Shown here in pieces: positions 1 to 8,784 of a stretch of DNA of 64,000 nucleotides (position 1 is its first letter; every line of letters begins with the position of its first letter). Location of the stretch: assembly GCA_046757565.1 (NCBI GenBank), contig JBHHYN010000004.1:11985-75984 (forward strand). The letters are read 5' to 3'. The notes under the pieces were generated by a model, which was not told where the DNA came from, ran no database searches, and saw nothing but the letters and a program-made list of their open reading frames with translations. The DNA comes from JBHHYN01 sp046757565 (GTDB lineage Bacteria > Pseudomonadota > Gammaproteobacteria > Eutrophobiales > Eutrophobiaceae). Position numbers and translations under genes: made by a program.

Positions 1-1
1 C

Positions 2-913
2 GGTCTCGGGGTCTCCATGAAGGCCACGGCCCTGCCCGTGCTGGCGGTCTGTGCCAGTATCTGGGGCGCTTATGAACTGGCCGGTCTGTATGGCATCGCC
101 ATCGCGGCCACCTCCATGCTCTCCATGACCGGCATTATTGTGGCGTTGGACGCTTTCGGTCCGATTACTGACAACGCCGGCGGCATCGCCGAAATGGCGG
201 AATTGCCGGAGAAGATACGCAATATTACCGACCCGCTGGATGCGGTAGGGAATACCACCAAGGCGGTCACCAAGGGTTACGCCATCGGATCGGCCGGCCT
301 GGCGGCACTGGTGCTGTTCGCCGACTATACCCATGCGCTGGAACATAACCAGATATCGGTGGAATTCAGCCTTTCCGATCCGTTGGTCATCATCGGCCTG
401 TTTCTCGGTGGCCTGGTGCCCTATCTGTTCGGCGCCATGGCAATGGAGGCGGTGGGCCGCGCCGCCGGATCAGTGGTGCATGAGGTACGCCGGCAGTTCA
501 GGGAGATCGAAGGCATCATGGAGGGCAAAACCAAACCCGATTATACACGCGCCGTGGATATGCTGACAAAAGCCGCGATCAAGGAGATGATCTTCCCGTC
601 ACTGCTGCCGGTACTGGTGCCGGTGCTGGTAGGTATCATCCTCGGCCCCAAGGCGCTGGGCGGCTTACTGGTAGGGACTATCATTACCGGTCTGTTCGTC
701 GCTATCTCCATGACCACCGGTGGCGGGGCCTGGGATAATGCAAAAAAATATATTGAAGACGGCGCCCTTGGCGGTAAGGGCAGTGAGGCGCACAAGGCGG
801 CTATCACCGGCGACACAGTGGGCGATCCCTACAAGGATACCGCCGGCCCTGCTGTCAATCCGTTGATCAAGATCATCAATATCGTCGCCCTGCTGATCGT
901 GCCTTTGATCTAA
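2..913 (+). CDS. hppA: Membrane-bound proton-pumping pyrophosphatase, C-terminal part
   Basis: Integral membrane enzyme that couples hydrolysis of pyrophosphate to proton export across the inner membrane. The gene is cut by the window start, so only about 303 C-terminal residues are visible and the frame is open to base 2. Conserved loops are present, including DAFGPITDNAGG (substrate and Mg binding) and DPLDAVGNTTKA. Lysine in GNTTKA, where K+-dependent enzymes have alanine, marks the K+-independent H+-pumping class. Several hydrophobic helices follow and the C-terminus ends in a membrane segment, as is usual. A terminator lies directly downstream, so it is not co-transcribed with the convergent maf gene. 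Confidence 0.95.
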   Translation, partial: GLGVSMKATALPVLAVCASIWGAYELAGLYGIAIAATSMLSMTGIIVALDAFGPITDNAGGIAEMAELPEKIRNITDPLDAVGNTTKAVTKGYAIGSAGLAALVLFADYTHALEHNQISVEFSLSDPLVIIGLFLGGLVPYLFGAMAMEAVGRAAGSVVHEVRRQFREIEGIMEGKTKPDYTRAVDMLTKAAIKEMIFPSLLPVLVPVLVGIILGPKALGGLLVGTIITGLFVAISMTTGGGAWDNAKKYIEDGALGGKGSEAHKAAITGDTVGDPYKDTAGPAVNPLIKIINIVALLIVPLI

Positions 914-935
914 CCGTCAGGCACCTGGTTACAGA

Positions 936-965
936 GGCCCGGTTCCGCAACCGGGGCCGGTTTTT
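936..965. terminator. Rho-independent terminator between hppA and maf
   Basis: GGCCCGGTT, a short CCGC loop and AACCGGGGCC form a GC-rich stem with one bulged base, followed by five T residues. It lies 23 bases after the hppA stop and touches the maf stop codon. It clearly serves hppA; service to maf from the other side is possible but lacks a good U-tract. Confidence 0.75.
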
Positions 966-1540
966 CAGGACACCCCGATTTTCTGTTCAATCACCCCCTG
1001 CAACAGCTCTGCGGTCTCGTAGAGTGGCAGGCCCATGACACCGGAGAAACTCCCCTCCAGCCTGGAGATAAACGCAGCGGCCCGGCCCTGGATGGCGTAG
1101 GCCCCTGCCTTACCGTAGGGCTCTTCGCTATCGCAATAGACACTGATCTCGGCATCACCCATGGGGCGAAAACTGACCCGGCTTATGTTTAAGCTTGTCT
1201 TTTCGACGCCATGATGAATCAGTGCCACGGCTGAATAGACAAAGTGGTTGCGGCCGGACAGTTTTTGCAACATTGATACAGCCTCATCTCCGTCTTTCGG
1301 TTTACCGAGTATATCGTCATCAAGCACCACTTGCGTATCCGCTGCAAGTACAGGCAGGCTGCTTGTTGAAAGATTTACCCCTTTCCGCGCTTTTTCCAAT
1401 GCCAGTCTGCTGACATGGTCCTGCGCCCTTTCTGTGCCATCCCATGTTTCATCGATATCCACGGCCAGCACGTCATATTCGATGCCGAGCTGCTCGAGTA
1501 GTTGCCTGCGTCTTGGGGATTTAGAAGCCAGGTAAATCAA
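965..1540 (-). CDS. maf: Maf-like nucleoside triphosphate pyrophosphatase (YhdE type)
   Basis: Cytoplasmic house-cleaning enzyme that hydrolyses dTTP, UTP and modified pyrimidine nucleotides to monophosphates. The protein opens with LASKSPRRRQLLEQLG, the Maf signature, and carries LAADTQV with the catalytic aspartate and KAGAYAIQG near the C-terminus. Overall similarity is to E. coli YhdE rather than YceF. The frame is open further upstream into rsfS, but similarity begins at a TTG codon at 1540, giving 191 residues. That codon is four bases past the rsfS stop, with no clear ribosome binding site, so translational coupling is likely. An adjacent CTG at 1543 is the alternative start. Confidence 0.9.
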   Translation of the reverse strand: MIYLASKSPRRRQLLEQLGIEYDVLAVDIDETWDGTERAQDHVSRLALEKARKGVNLSTSSLPVLAADTQVVLDDDILGKPKDGDEAVSMLQKLSGRNHFVYSAVALIHHGVEKTSLNISRVSFRPMGDAEISVYCDSEEPYGKAGAYAIQGRAAAFISRLEGSFSGVMGLPLYETAELLQGVIEQKIGVS

Positions 1541-1544
1541 CAGA

Positions 1545-1892
1545 TTACTTGAAAGAGATGATTTGCCGGTCCTCAGCCAACCAGAGTTTTTCCAATTGAT
1601 AATAGTCACGGGTAACTGGATGCATAAGGTGGGCAACCACATCACCTATATCGACCAGTATCCATTCCGCCTGCCGTTCTCCCTCGACACCGAGGGGAGG
1701 CATGCCTAACTCCTTCGAGGTTTCGATCACCTTTTCAGCCAGCGCCTTGACCTGGCGGCCCGACCTGCCACTAGCGATGATCATAATATCGGTGATCGAA
1801 GTGAGATTTTGGACATCAAGGACCTGTATATCCACAGCCTTGAGTTCATCCAATGCTGCGTAGAGTTTTTTCGAAATCTGCCTTGGCGTCAT
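1545..1892 (-). CDS. rsfS: Ribosomal silencing factor RsfS
   Basis: Binds ribosomal protein uL14 and blocks joining of the ribosomal subunits when nutrients are scarce. At 115 residues it has the family length, and it contains DIMIIASGRSGRQVKALA and GVEGERQAEWILVDIGDVVAHL, the two most conserved blocks. It lies 5 bases after nadD, in the widespread nadD-rsfS order. In many relatives rlmH follows rsfS; here maf takes that position. Confidence 0.95.
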   Translation of the reverse strand: MTPRQISKKLYAALDELKAVDIQVLDVQNLTSITDIMIIASGRSGRQVKALAEKVIETSKELGMPPLGVEGERQAEWILVDIGDVVAHLMHPVTRDYYQLEKLWLAEDRQIISFK

Positions 1893-1897
1893 ACGGC

Positions 1898-2536
1898 TTA
1901 TTGATAGAGGCCCTGTTGCTGTATGTATTCGATGACGTTGTCCGGCAACAGATACCTGACATCCCTGTTTACTGCAAGCAAACGGCGGATCCGTGTCGCA
2001 GAGATATCCAGCATGGGGATATTGAGTTTATGGATACGGCCGGCAGGTGTCCGGCGAATGACGGAGGGATCTTCGGTTGAATGTTTTGTAAAAAGCTGTG
2101 CAATTTCCCGATGTGTAAAATCTGTTTTGTTTCCCGGTCTATCTACAACGATAACATGCACATAATTTAATAGCAAAGCCCACTCATGCCAGGAATTCAA
2201 TGACTGGAAGGCGTCCATGCCCATAATCAGGCATAGTGGCCGGCCGCCCAGCTCCTGTCGACAAGCCTTGACGGTATCCACGCTGTAGGAGATACCGCCA
2301 CGCTGCAACTCACACCTATCGATGAGGAGTCCGCTGACCTTTTCTAGGGCGAGTCTCAGCATGACCACTCTTTGCTCAGGACTGGCGATCGGGTTATTGC
2401 GATGGGGGGCGGTATGCAGGGGGATTAACCGGACCTCGGCCAGGTCCAGTTCCTGCCGGACCTCCATTGCCATGCGCAAATGTCCATAATGTACCGGATC
2501 GAAGGTACCACCCAATAAACCTATCGGCTTTAGCAT
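1898..2536 (-). CDS. nadD: Nicotinate-nucleotide adenylyltransferase
   Basis: Transfers AMP from ATP to nicotinate mononucleotide, making deamido-NAD in NAD synthesis. The nucleotidyltransferase motif GGTFDPVHYGHLR sits at residues 9-21 and the C-terminal DISATRIRR motif matches the ISSTxxR signature. Its 212 residues are normal for the family. It is the first gene of the nadD-rsfS-maf run, following proA and holA as in many gammaproteobacteria. The 84 bases between proA and nadD hold a palindromic repeat, so a separate promoter would have to lie within or before it. Confidence 0.96.
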   Translation of the reverse strand: MLKPIGLLGGTFDPVHYGHLRMAMEVRQELDLAEVRLIPLHTAPHRNNPIASPEQRVVMLRLALEKVSGLLIDRCELQRGGISYSVDTVKACRQELGGRPLCLIMGMDAFQSLNSWHEWALLLNYVHVIVVDRPGNKTDFTHREIAQLFTKHSTEDPSVIRRTPAGRIHKLNIPMLDISATRIRRLLAVNRDVRYLLPDNVIEYIQQQGLYQ

Positions 2537-2543
2537 CAGGAGA

Positions 2544-2622
2544 GTGAAAAGTGAAAAGTGAAAAGTGAAAAGAACAAAAGCATTATTCCTTTATACTTTT
2601 AACTTTTCACTTTTCACTTTTT
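2544..2622. repeat. Inverted repeat built from GTGAAAA units
   Basis: The left arm (about 2543-2572) holds three tandem GTGAAAA-type heptamers. The right arm (about 2595-2622) is their inverted copy, with one imperfect unit. The two could form a long AT-rich hairpin with a 22-base loop, and the right arm runs into the proA stop codon. It fills most of the proA-nadD gap. Its role is not evident; the stem is too A/T-rich and lacks the GC core of a normal terminator. Confidence 0.7.
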
Positions 2623-3877
2623 ACTTCCTGATGTGTCCGTCACCAATGACGATGAATTTCTGTGACGTCAGGCCCTCCAGGCCAACGGGTCCACGGGCAT
2701 GAAACTTGTCGGTGCTGATCCCCACTTCGGCGCCCAGTCCATACTCAAAACCGTCGGCAAACCGGGTCGAGACGTTCACCATGACCGAGCTGGAATCGAC
2801 TTCGTTCAGGAAGCGGCGCGCCCGGCTGATATCTTCCGTGACAATGGCGTCTGTATGGTGTGAACCATATTTTTCGATATGTTCCATGGCCGCATCCATA
2901 TCTTCAACGATCTTCAATGACAGGATAGGGGCCAGGTACTCCGTTGCGTAATCCTCCTCCGTTGCCGCCTGGATATCCGGCAGGATGCCGAGGGATTTTT
3001 CACAACCACGTATCTCGACACCGGCTTCCCGGTACATCGGTCCGAGCCGGGTAAGGACGGGTCTGGCGATGTCTTCCGCAAGCAGCAGGCATTCCATGGC
3101 ATTACAGACGCCATAACGCTGTGTCTTGGCATTGTAGGCGATGGCGACGGCCTTATCGATGTCCGCCCTGTCATCGATATAGACATGACAGAGACCGTCC
3201 AGATGCTTGATGACCGGCATCCTGGCCTCAGCGCTGACCCGCTGTATTAACCCCTTGCCACCCCGGGGAATGATGACATCGACATATTCCGGCAGACGCA
3301 ATAGTTCCCCTACCGCACTCCTGTCTGTGGTTCCGATCAGCTGAACGGCATCCTCAGGGAGACCGGCGCAGACCAACCCCTCACGGGTACAGGCGGCAAT
3401 CGCCTGGTTTGAGTGCAAGGCTTCGGAACCGCCTCTCAGGATGGCGGCATTTCCGGATTTAATACACAACCCGGCTGCATCCGCCGTCACATTGGGCCGG
3501 GACTCATAGATGATGCCCACCACCCCCAGAGGTACACGCATTCTGCCGACCTGCATACCGTTAGGTCGGTAACTCATGGTGCTAATCTCCCCAACAGGGT
3601 CGTTCAGAGCGGCGATTTGGATCAAACCGTCTGCCATCGCCCCGATCCTGGCAGGGGTAAGTTCCAGACGATCCAGCAGCGCATCGTTAAGACCCTTTTC
3701 TCGGGCCGTGGCCAGGTCCTTTTTATTCGCAGCCAGCAATTGCTTTTGCCGTTCACGAATAACGCCGGCAATGGCCTCCAGCGAGCGGTTTTTGATGCCG
3801 GAATCCGCGCGCGCCATGGCCCGTGCAGCGGCACGCGCCCGCTGACCTGTCTCTTGAATGTAAGTGCTTACGTTCAT
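2621..3877 (-). CDS. proA: Gamma-glutamyl phosphate reductase
   Basis: NADPH-dependent reduction of gamma-glutamyl phosphate to glutamate semialdehyde, the second step of proline synthesis. The 418 residues match the family and show an aldehyde dehydrogenase-type fold. YESRPNVTADAA lies in the N-terminal half, the active-site cysteine is in RYGVCNAMECLL, and the C-terminal GPVGLEGLTSQKF is characteristic. proB is not adjacent. The gene sits between holA and nadD, and its stop codon lies in the right arm of the palindromic repeat. The start at 3877 is the first methionine of the conserved N-terminus. Confidence 0.97.
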   Translation of the reverse strand: MNVSTYIQETGQRARAAARAMARADSGIKNRSLEAIAGVIRERQKQLLAANKKDLATAREKGLNDALLDRLELTPARIGAMADGLIQIAALNDPVGEISTMSYRPNGMQVGRMRVPLGVVGIIYESRPNVTADAAGLCIKSGNAAILRGGSEALHSNQAIAACTREGLVCAGLPEDAVQLIGTTDRSAVGELLRLPEYVDVIIPRGGKGLIQRVSAEARMPVIKHLDGLCHVYIDDRADIDKAVAIAYNAKTQRYGVCNAMECLLLAEDIARPVLTRLGPMYREAGVEIRGCEKSLGILPDIQAATEEDYATEYLAPILSLKIVEDMDAAMEHIEKYGSHHTDAIVTEDISRARRFLNEVDSSSVMVNVSTRFADGFEYGLGAEVGISTDKFHARGPVGLEGLTSQKFIVIGDGHIRK

Positions 3878-3934
3878 GCCTCGTGTCCCGGACTAAGGTA
3901 CGGAAATCGGGGTTCAGGATTGTAGAGGGAGGTT

Positions 3935-4993
3935 TTACCCAAGTCCGCCAGGATCCTGGTCCACGATCCTGTCCAGTGATTGTAACCTGATACCCGCCAT
4001 TCGGAACATGAAATTCTCCAGCAGTTCCCAGGCACTGTTTTTAATGGCCCCTTTTACCGCCTTGTCCAGGGTCCCGGCAAGACGCAGTAATGACGCCAAC
4101 TGCTTTTTATCCAGGCGGTCTAATACAGCATCGACTGCCGATCTGCGTTGTTGCCAGACCCGAAAGCCGGTGAATACCTTTTCCCTGGGCGTTCCGGCAT
4201 CTATGGCGAATGCCATGGAGCAGATGCGCCTGAATTCCCACATCAGCGCACCCACAACAGCCAGCGGTTCAACCCCCTCTTTTCTGAGTCCCCTCAACAT
4301 TCTCGCAGTGCGCTCTATATCACCTTGCAGGGTGTTTTCGATGAGGGTAAATATGTCGAATCGTGCGCTATCGGAGACAGCGTCCATGGCATCCTTGATA
4401 TCAATCCCGGGCCGGTCCACCAACAGACAGAGTTTTTCCAGTTCCTGCTTCGCCGCAAGCAGATTACCCTCTACTTTTTCAGCAATGAAAGTGGCTGCAT
4501 CACGGCTCATGCGCTTACCATATTGCTGTGTTCGTTTGATAATCCAAGCCGGCAACTTCACCGGCTCCACCGGCCAAATTTGAATGACCAGCCCTGCTTC
4601 ATCGAGCGCCTTGCACCAGCGGCTTTGTAGTGTCCTCTTGTCGAGCTTGCCGGCAATCACCAACAGGACATTATCGGGATTGGCCGCAGCGGTATATTCG
4701 AGCAAGGCGGCGCTGCCTTCCCTGCCCGGTTTACCGGTTTCCAGCCTGAGTTCAATGAGTCGCCGGCTGGCAAACAGGGAAAGTGCAGCATTGACACTCA
4801 TTAACTGACGCCAGTCAAAGTCCTTGTTTACATCCAGCACCATGCGCTCCTCAAATCCATTGGCGCGCGCATAGTGCCTGATTAAATCGGCCGTTTCCAG
4901 TATCTGCAGGGGTTCATCGCCACTGATAAGGTAGACCGGCATGAGTCCCCGGCGGTCCAGACTGGCGGCGAGTTGATCGGCCTTGAGTCGCAT
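3935..4993 (-). CDS. holA: DNA polymerase III delta subunit
   Basis: Clamp-loader subunit that opens the beta sliding clamp during replication. At 352 residues it is slightly longer than E. coli HolA (343). MPVYLISGDEPLQ near the N-terminus is the typical delta start, and the C-terminal helical collar region (LASLLRLAGTLDKAVKG) is recognisable. It follows lptE by 26 bases, the conserved leuS-lptE-holA order, so the three genes are probably one operon. Confidence 0.95.
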   Translation of the reverse strand: MRLKADQLAASLDRRGLMPVYLISGDEPLQILETADLIRHYARANGFEERMVLDVNKDFDWRQLMSVNAALSLFASRRLIELRLETGKPGREGSAALLEYTAAANPDNVLLVIAGKLDKRTLQSRWCKALDEAGLVIQIWPVEPVKLPAWIIKRTQQYGKRMSRDAATFIAEKVEGNLLAAKQELEKLCLLVDRPGIDIKDAMDAVSDSARFDIFTLIENTLQGDIERTARMLRGLRKEGVEPLAVVGALMWEFRRICSMAFAIDAGTPREKVFTGFRVWQQRRSAVDAVLDRLDKKQLASLLRLAGTLDKAVKGAIKNSAWELLENFMFRMAGIRLQSLDRIVDQDPGGLG

Positions 4994-5019
4994 TCTTTGA
5001 GAGAAGAAACCCTCTTTCT

Positions 5020-5529
5020 TTATCGATTCTTTAAGGCCGCATTCAGCCTCCTGATAATCCTCACAGCGGCCTGTTGCGTCAGATCGTTTTTAAAGACTTC
5101 TTCCTGTGTAACATTACCAAGCACCGCTTCTTCATCGAAGGTGTAGTCATGTGTCACGCTTATGGTTTCACCTGATAGCAAGAGTTTGGCATCGGCCCCC
5201 GATACGGATATACCGGCAGTCAGAGTTAATTGATATTCCTCAATTTTCCCGGTATCGGGTGAGATCGACAAGATAGTACGTTTAAAGTTTTCGTTTTCGA
5301 CTTTGAGCACGTATTCGGCATCGCCGGCCATTTTTGTCACCCTGGTGCCGGCCGTTTGCAGCTGTAACTTCACTTCAGAGGCAAGCTTGTCCGCGTCAAC
5401 GGCCTTTACAAACACACCCGGCAGACCTGTCGAAACCGTCTTTTGTGAACCGCGCAGGTGAAAACCACAGGCGGACAACACCAGTAGCGCAAGGATAAGC
5501 GGGTAATGTCTCCTCATGATATTTTTCAT
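5020..5529 (-). CDS. lptE: LPS-assembly lipoprotein LptE
   Basis: Outer-membrane lipoprotein that plugs the LptD barrel and helps insert lipopolysaccharide into the outer leaflet. A signal peptide (residues 1-20) ends in the lipobox LSAC, followed by GFHLRGS, the classical LptE mature start. The 169 residues are typical. A second methionine at residue 5 is an equally possible start; neither has a strong ribosome binding site. It lies between leuS and holA, as in E. coli. Confidence 0.93.
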   Translation of the reverse strand: MKNIMRRHYPLILALLVLSACGFHLRGSQKTVSTGLPGVFVKAVDADKLASEVKLQLQTAGTRVTKMAGDAEYVLKVENENFKRTILSISPDTGKIEEYQLTLTAGISVSGADAKLLLSGETISVTHDYTFDEEAVLGNVTQEEVFKNDLTQQAAVRIIRRLNAALKNR

Positions 5530-5642
5530 CTATTATTGTTCACGAAGCCGTTTCGTTAGTTATTTGTCTGTTTGCACCCTGAAGGAAATACACTTGATCT
5601 ATGCTCAGAGACCGGTAACAGATCCTCTCTATCTATCTTACC

Positions 5643-8087
5643 CTAAGCGACCACGATGTTCACCAGACGTTTAGGAACGATTATGACTTTTTTAATCTCC
5701 ATGCCGTCGACAAAGCGTTTGATGTTCTGGTTCACAAGGGCCACAGCCTTGATTTGTTGCTCGTCCGCCTCTGCAGGCACCATGATTTGCGCGCGCCGCT
5801 TACCGTTAACCTGAACCACCAGCTGGATTTCATCCCTGTGCATGGCGGCCATATCGGCCTGCGGCCAGGCGGCATCGATAATCTGTTCCGAATGTCCCAA
5901 CTCCCGCCAGATAACCTGGGTAATATGTGGAACGATCGGTGACAACAACAGGACGATTGCCTCGATGCCTTCGCGCCGGATTGCGCGCCCGTTTGCCGAT
6001 GCATCCTCGGCACGTGAAAGGGCATTGAATAATTCCATCACCGCGGCAATGGCTGTATTGAAGGTATAGCGGCGACCGATATCGTCATTCACCTTGACAA
6101 TGGTTTCATGGAGTTTACGACGCAGCTTACTTTGCTCCCGTGTCAGATCGTTCTCGCCGAGTTCTGCCGGGGAAGCCGCTATGACTTCGGCGGCAAACTT
6201 CCACAGGCGTTTCAGAAAACGGAATGCGCCTTCCACGGCGGAGTCCGACCATTCAAGGCTCTGATCGGGCGGGGACGTGAACATCATATACAAACGAACG
6301 GTATCGGCCCCGTATCGATCAATCAATGCCTGGGGATCGACGGTATTGCCCCGGGATTTGGACATCTTGCTGCCGTTCTTCAGTACCATGCCCTGGGTGA
6401 GCAGATTGGTAAAGGGCTCATCGCATTCCAGCAGACCTTCATCACGCATCAGTTTGTGAAAAAAGCGGGCATAAAGCAGGTGCAACACGGCATGTTCAAT
6501 GCCTCCGACGTACTGATCCACAGGCAGCCAGTAATTGACCCGCTCATCAAGCATGGCCGTATCACAGTCCGGGCAACAAAAACGGGCGTAATACCAGGAG
6601 GATTCGAAAAAGGTATCGAAAGTATCCGTCTCTTTCTCCACCGGCCGGCCCTGGAATTCGACCTTGCGCCATTCCGGGTTGGTTTTTATCGGTGAATTGA
6701 TACCGTCCATTTCTACATCTTCGGGCAGGATTACCGGTAATCGCTCAGCCGGCACCGGCATCTCACCATTACCCGGGATGTTGTAGATGGGGATCGGGGC
6801 GCCCCAATAGCGCTGACGGGACACGCCCCAGTCACGCAGGCGGTAATTGATCTTGCGCCGCCCCTTGTTTGTTGCCTCCAGCCAATCGGCGATAGCAGCA
6901 AAGGCCTGTTCTGAAGTAAGACCGTCAAAGCGGCCGGAATGCTTCAGTATGCCGTGCTCGAGGAAGGCGCCGGTTTCGATACCCGGATCGCCGCCATCTT
7001 CCGGGTAGATTACCGGTTTAACCGGCAAATGGTATTTCGTTGCAAACTCCCAGTCCCGTTGATCGTGGGCGGGGACCGCCATCACTGCGCCGGTTCCATA
7101 TCCCATGAGGACAAAATTGGCGACCCATAAAGGCAAGGTCTCGCCATTGACGGGATGAATAATATCTATCCCCAACGGCATGCCTTTTTTTTCCATGGTC
7201 TCAAGCTCGGCCTCCGACATCCCGGTTTGACGGCACTCCTGCAGAAACCCGGCCAGTTCGGGATTGCTTTTCGCCGCCTTCATAGAGACGGGATGCTCGG
7301 CGGCTACGGCCATATAGCTTACACCCATGATCGTATCCGCACGGGTAGTGAATATTGTGAGCTTCTCCCTGGTACCGGCGATCTCGAAATCGACTTCGAC
7401 ACCCCTGGATTGACCAATCCAGTTGGCCTGCATGGTGCGCACCGCCTCCGGCCAACCGCTGAGTGTCTCCACATCGGCCAGCAACTCCTCTGCATAGGTG
7501 GTGATCTTGAGGAACCACTGCGGGATCTCCTTGCGCTGCACAGGGGTATTGCAACGCCAGCAACAACCCTCAATTACCTGTTCATTGGCAAGTACTGTTT
7601 CATCCTCCGGGCACCAGTTCACCGCAGCAGTTTTTTTATACACCAGGCCTTTTTTATACAAGCGGTTAAAGAACCATTGCTCCCAGCGGTAATATTCCGG
7701 CCGGCAGGTGGCAATCTCACGCTGCCAGTCATAGGCAAATCCCAGGCGTTTAAGCTGGGAACGCATGTAATCAATGTTTGCATAGGTCCATTTGGCCGGA
7801 GGCACCCGGTTTTCTATGGCGGCATTTTCGGCAGGCAGGCCGAAGGCATCCCAGCCCATGGGCTGCAGCACGTTTTTTCCCTGCATGCGCTGATAACGTG
7901 AAATGACATCGCCAATGGTGTAGTTGCGCACATGACCCATGTGTAGCTTGCCGCTGGGATAGGGAAACATGGACAGGCAGTAAAATTTCTCCTTATCCGG
8001 ATCTTCCGTCACGCTGAAAGCGTGGGTTTGTTCCCAGGATTCCTGTACTTCAACCTCTATGGCTGCCGGATCGTATCGATTTTTCAT
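5643..8087 (-). CDS. leuS: Leucyl-tRNA synthetase
   Basis: Class I aminoacyl-tRNA synthetase that charges tRNA-Leu. At 814 residues it is a little shorter than E. coli LeuS (860). The HIGH motif appears as KLHMGHVRN near residue 50 and KMSKS as SKMSKSRGN around residue 570. The CP1 editing domain carries the threonine-rich TTRADTIMG. Cysteine pairs typical of the zinc-binding inserts (CCWRCNTP, CCPDCD) are visible. The start at 8087 has GAGAAGG just upstream. About 165 bases of gene-free DNA precede it, in which I see nothing further. Confidence 0.97.
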   Translation of the reverse strand: MKNRYDPAAIEVEVQESWEQTHAFSVTEDPDKEKFYCLSMFPYPSGKLHMGHVRNYTIGDVISRYQRMQGKNVLQPMGWDAFGLPAENAAIENRVPPAKWTYANIDYMRSQLKRLGFAYDWQREIATCRPEYYRWEQWFFNRLYKKGLVYKKTAAVNWCPEDETVLANEQVIEGCCWRCNTPVQRKEIPQWFLKITTYAEELLADVETLSGWPEAVRTMQANWIGQSRGVEVDFEIAGTREKLTIFTTRADTIMGVSYMAVAAEHPVSMKAAKSNPELAGFLQECRQTGMSEAELETMEKKGMPLGIDIIHPVNGETLPLWVANFVLMGYGTGAVMAVPAHDQRDWEFATKYHLPVKPVIYPEDGGDPGIETGAFLEHGILKHSGRFDGLTSEQAFAAIADWLEATNKGRRKINYRLRDWGVSRQRYWGAPIPIYNIPGNGEMPVPAERLPVILPEDVEMDGINSPIKTNPEWRKVEFQGRPVEKETDTFDTFFESSWYYARFCCPDCDTAMLDERVNYWLPVDQYVGGIEHAVLHLLYARFFHKLMRDEGLLECDEPFTNLLTQGMVLKNGSKMSKSRGNTVDPQALIDRYGADTVRLYMMFTSPPDQSLEWSDSAVEGAFRFLKRLWKFAAEVIAASPAELGENDLTREQSKLRRKLHETIVKVNDDIGRRYTFNTAIAAVMELFNALSRAEDASANGRAIRREGIEAIVLLLSPIVPHITQVIWRELGHSEQIIDAAWPQADMAAMHRDEIQLVVQVNGKRRAQIMVPAEADEQQIKAVALVNQNIKRFVDGMEIKKVIIVPKRLVNIVVA

Positions 8088-8257
8088 GCCTTCTCGTTCA
8101 TAAATCGTTTCAGGGCAATTCCGGGGAGTGGTACATGTACCTGTCCCGCTGTAACGGAAAGTTTAAGGATGCAATGAATCAGCGTTTCCCCAAAAGACTA
8201 CAGGATACAGCAGTGCAGTCTGAACGGACAAGCAATGCAGCGCCTTGCCACAGGCAC

Positions 8258-8293
8258 AAAAAAGCGGACCGCCTGAATCACAGGGAGGTCCGC
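8258..8293 (-). terminator. Terminator of the comEA-like gene
   Basis: Read on the minus strand, GCGGACC and GGTCCGC form a perfect 7-bp stem with a 16-base loop, followed by six T residues. It lies just beyond the ComEA-like stop codon at 8315. Confidence 0.85.
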
Positions 8294-8314
8294 CAAAGAG
8301 GGATGAAAGACGGT

Positions 8315-8593
8315 TTATTTCATCTTATTTTTTTTCCCTACGGTCAGGGTAGCGTGGTTCTTCTCAACAACGGAAGAACCGACACCCTTTACCTCCGCCA
8401 GCTCTTCAATGGACCTGAACGGACCATTTTGATTGCGGTAGGCAACAATTGCCTCCGCCAGCCTTTCACCGATCCCGTTAACCGACATCAGCAACTCTTT
8501 GTCCGCCGTATTGATATTAATTGCCTCGCCGGCAAACAGAATTAAAGGAAGGATTAAAAGAACGGCAAGAACAGATCTCCTGAGGTTTTCCAT
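8315..8593 (-). CDS. ComEA-like helix-hairpin-helix DNA-binding protein
   Basis: Small exported protein of 92 residues. A signal peptide (about residues 1-21, ending LILFAGEA) is followed by a ComEA-type helix-hairpin-helix repeat: ININTADKELLMSVNGIG and PFRSIEELAEVKGVG. Such proteins bind double-stranded DNA non-specifically in the periplasm, and full ComEA acts in DNA uptake. These short forms are widespread in gammaproteobacteria without being proven competence factors. The frame is open 14 codons upstream, but AAAGGAG sits ideally before the ATG at 8593, which decides the start. It has its own terminator and appears monocistronic. Confidence 0.88.
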   Translation of the reverse strand: MENLRRSVLAVLLILPLILFAGEAININTADKELLMSVNGIGERLAEAIVAYRNQNGPFRSIEELAEVKGVGSSVVEKNHATLTVGKKNKMK

Positions 8594-8784
8594 GTTTATC
8601 TCCTTTGTTGTTAATTTGCGTCCTGAAAGCTCCATTTAAGCTCCATGAGACAGTGATAACTCTAATACAATTGTAAACAAATTGGAATATACCCCAAAAA
8701 GGGGATAAAGATTCGGCCGGATGAGCCAGTTAGCAGCAACTTATCGTGGCCGTATGTCCCGGTGCCGGAGGAATGCCTGATAAA

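Noticed and set aside
8135..8545. Plus-strand frame of 136 codons opposite the ComEA-like gene
   Set aside because: It runs through the terminator and the antisense of the ComEA-like gene, and the composition is not protein-like.
8690..8784. Possible riboswitch or terminator between the porin and ComEA-like genes
   Set aside because: Short complementary segments (CGGCC/GGCCG, CCCC/GGGG) exist, but no known riboswitch core and no T-run after a stem were found.
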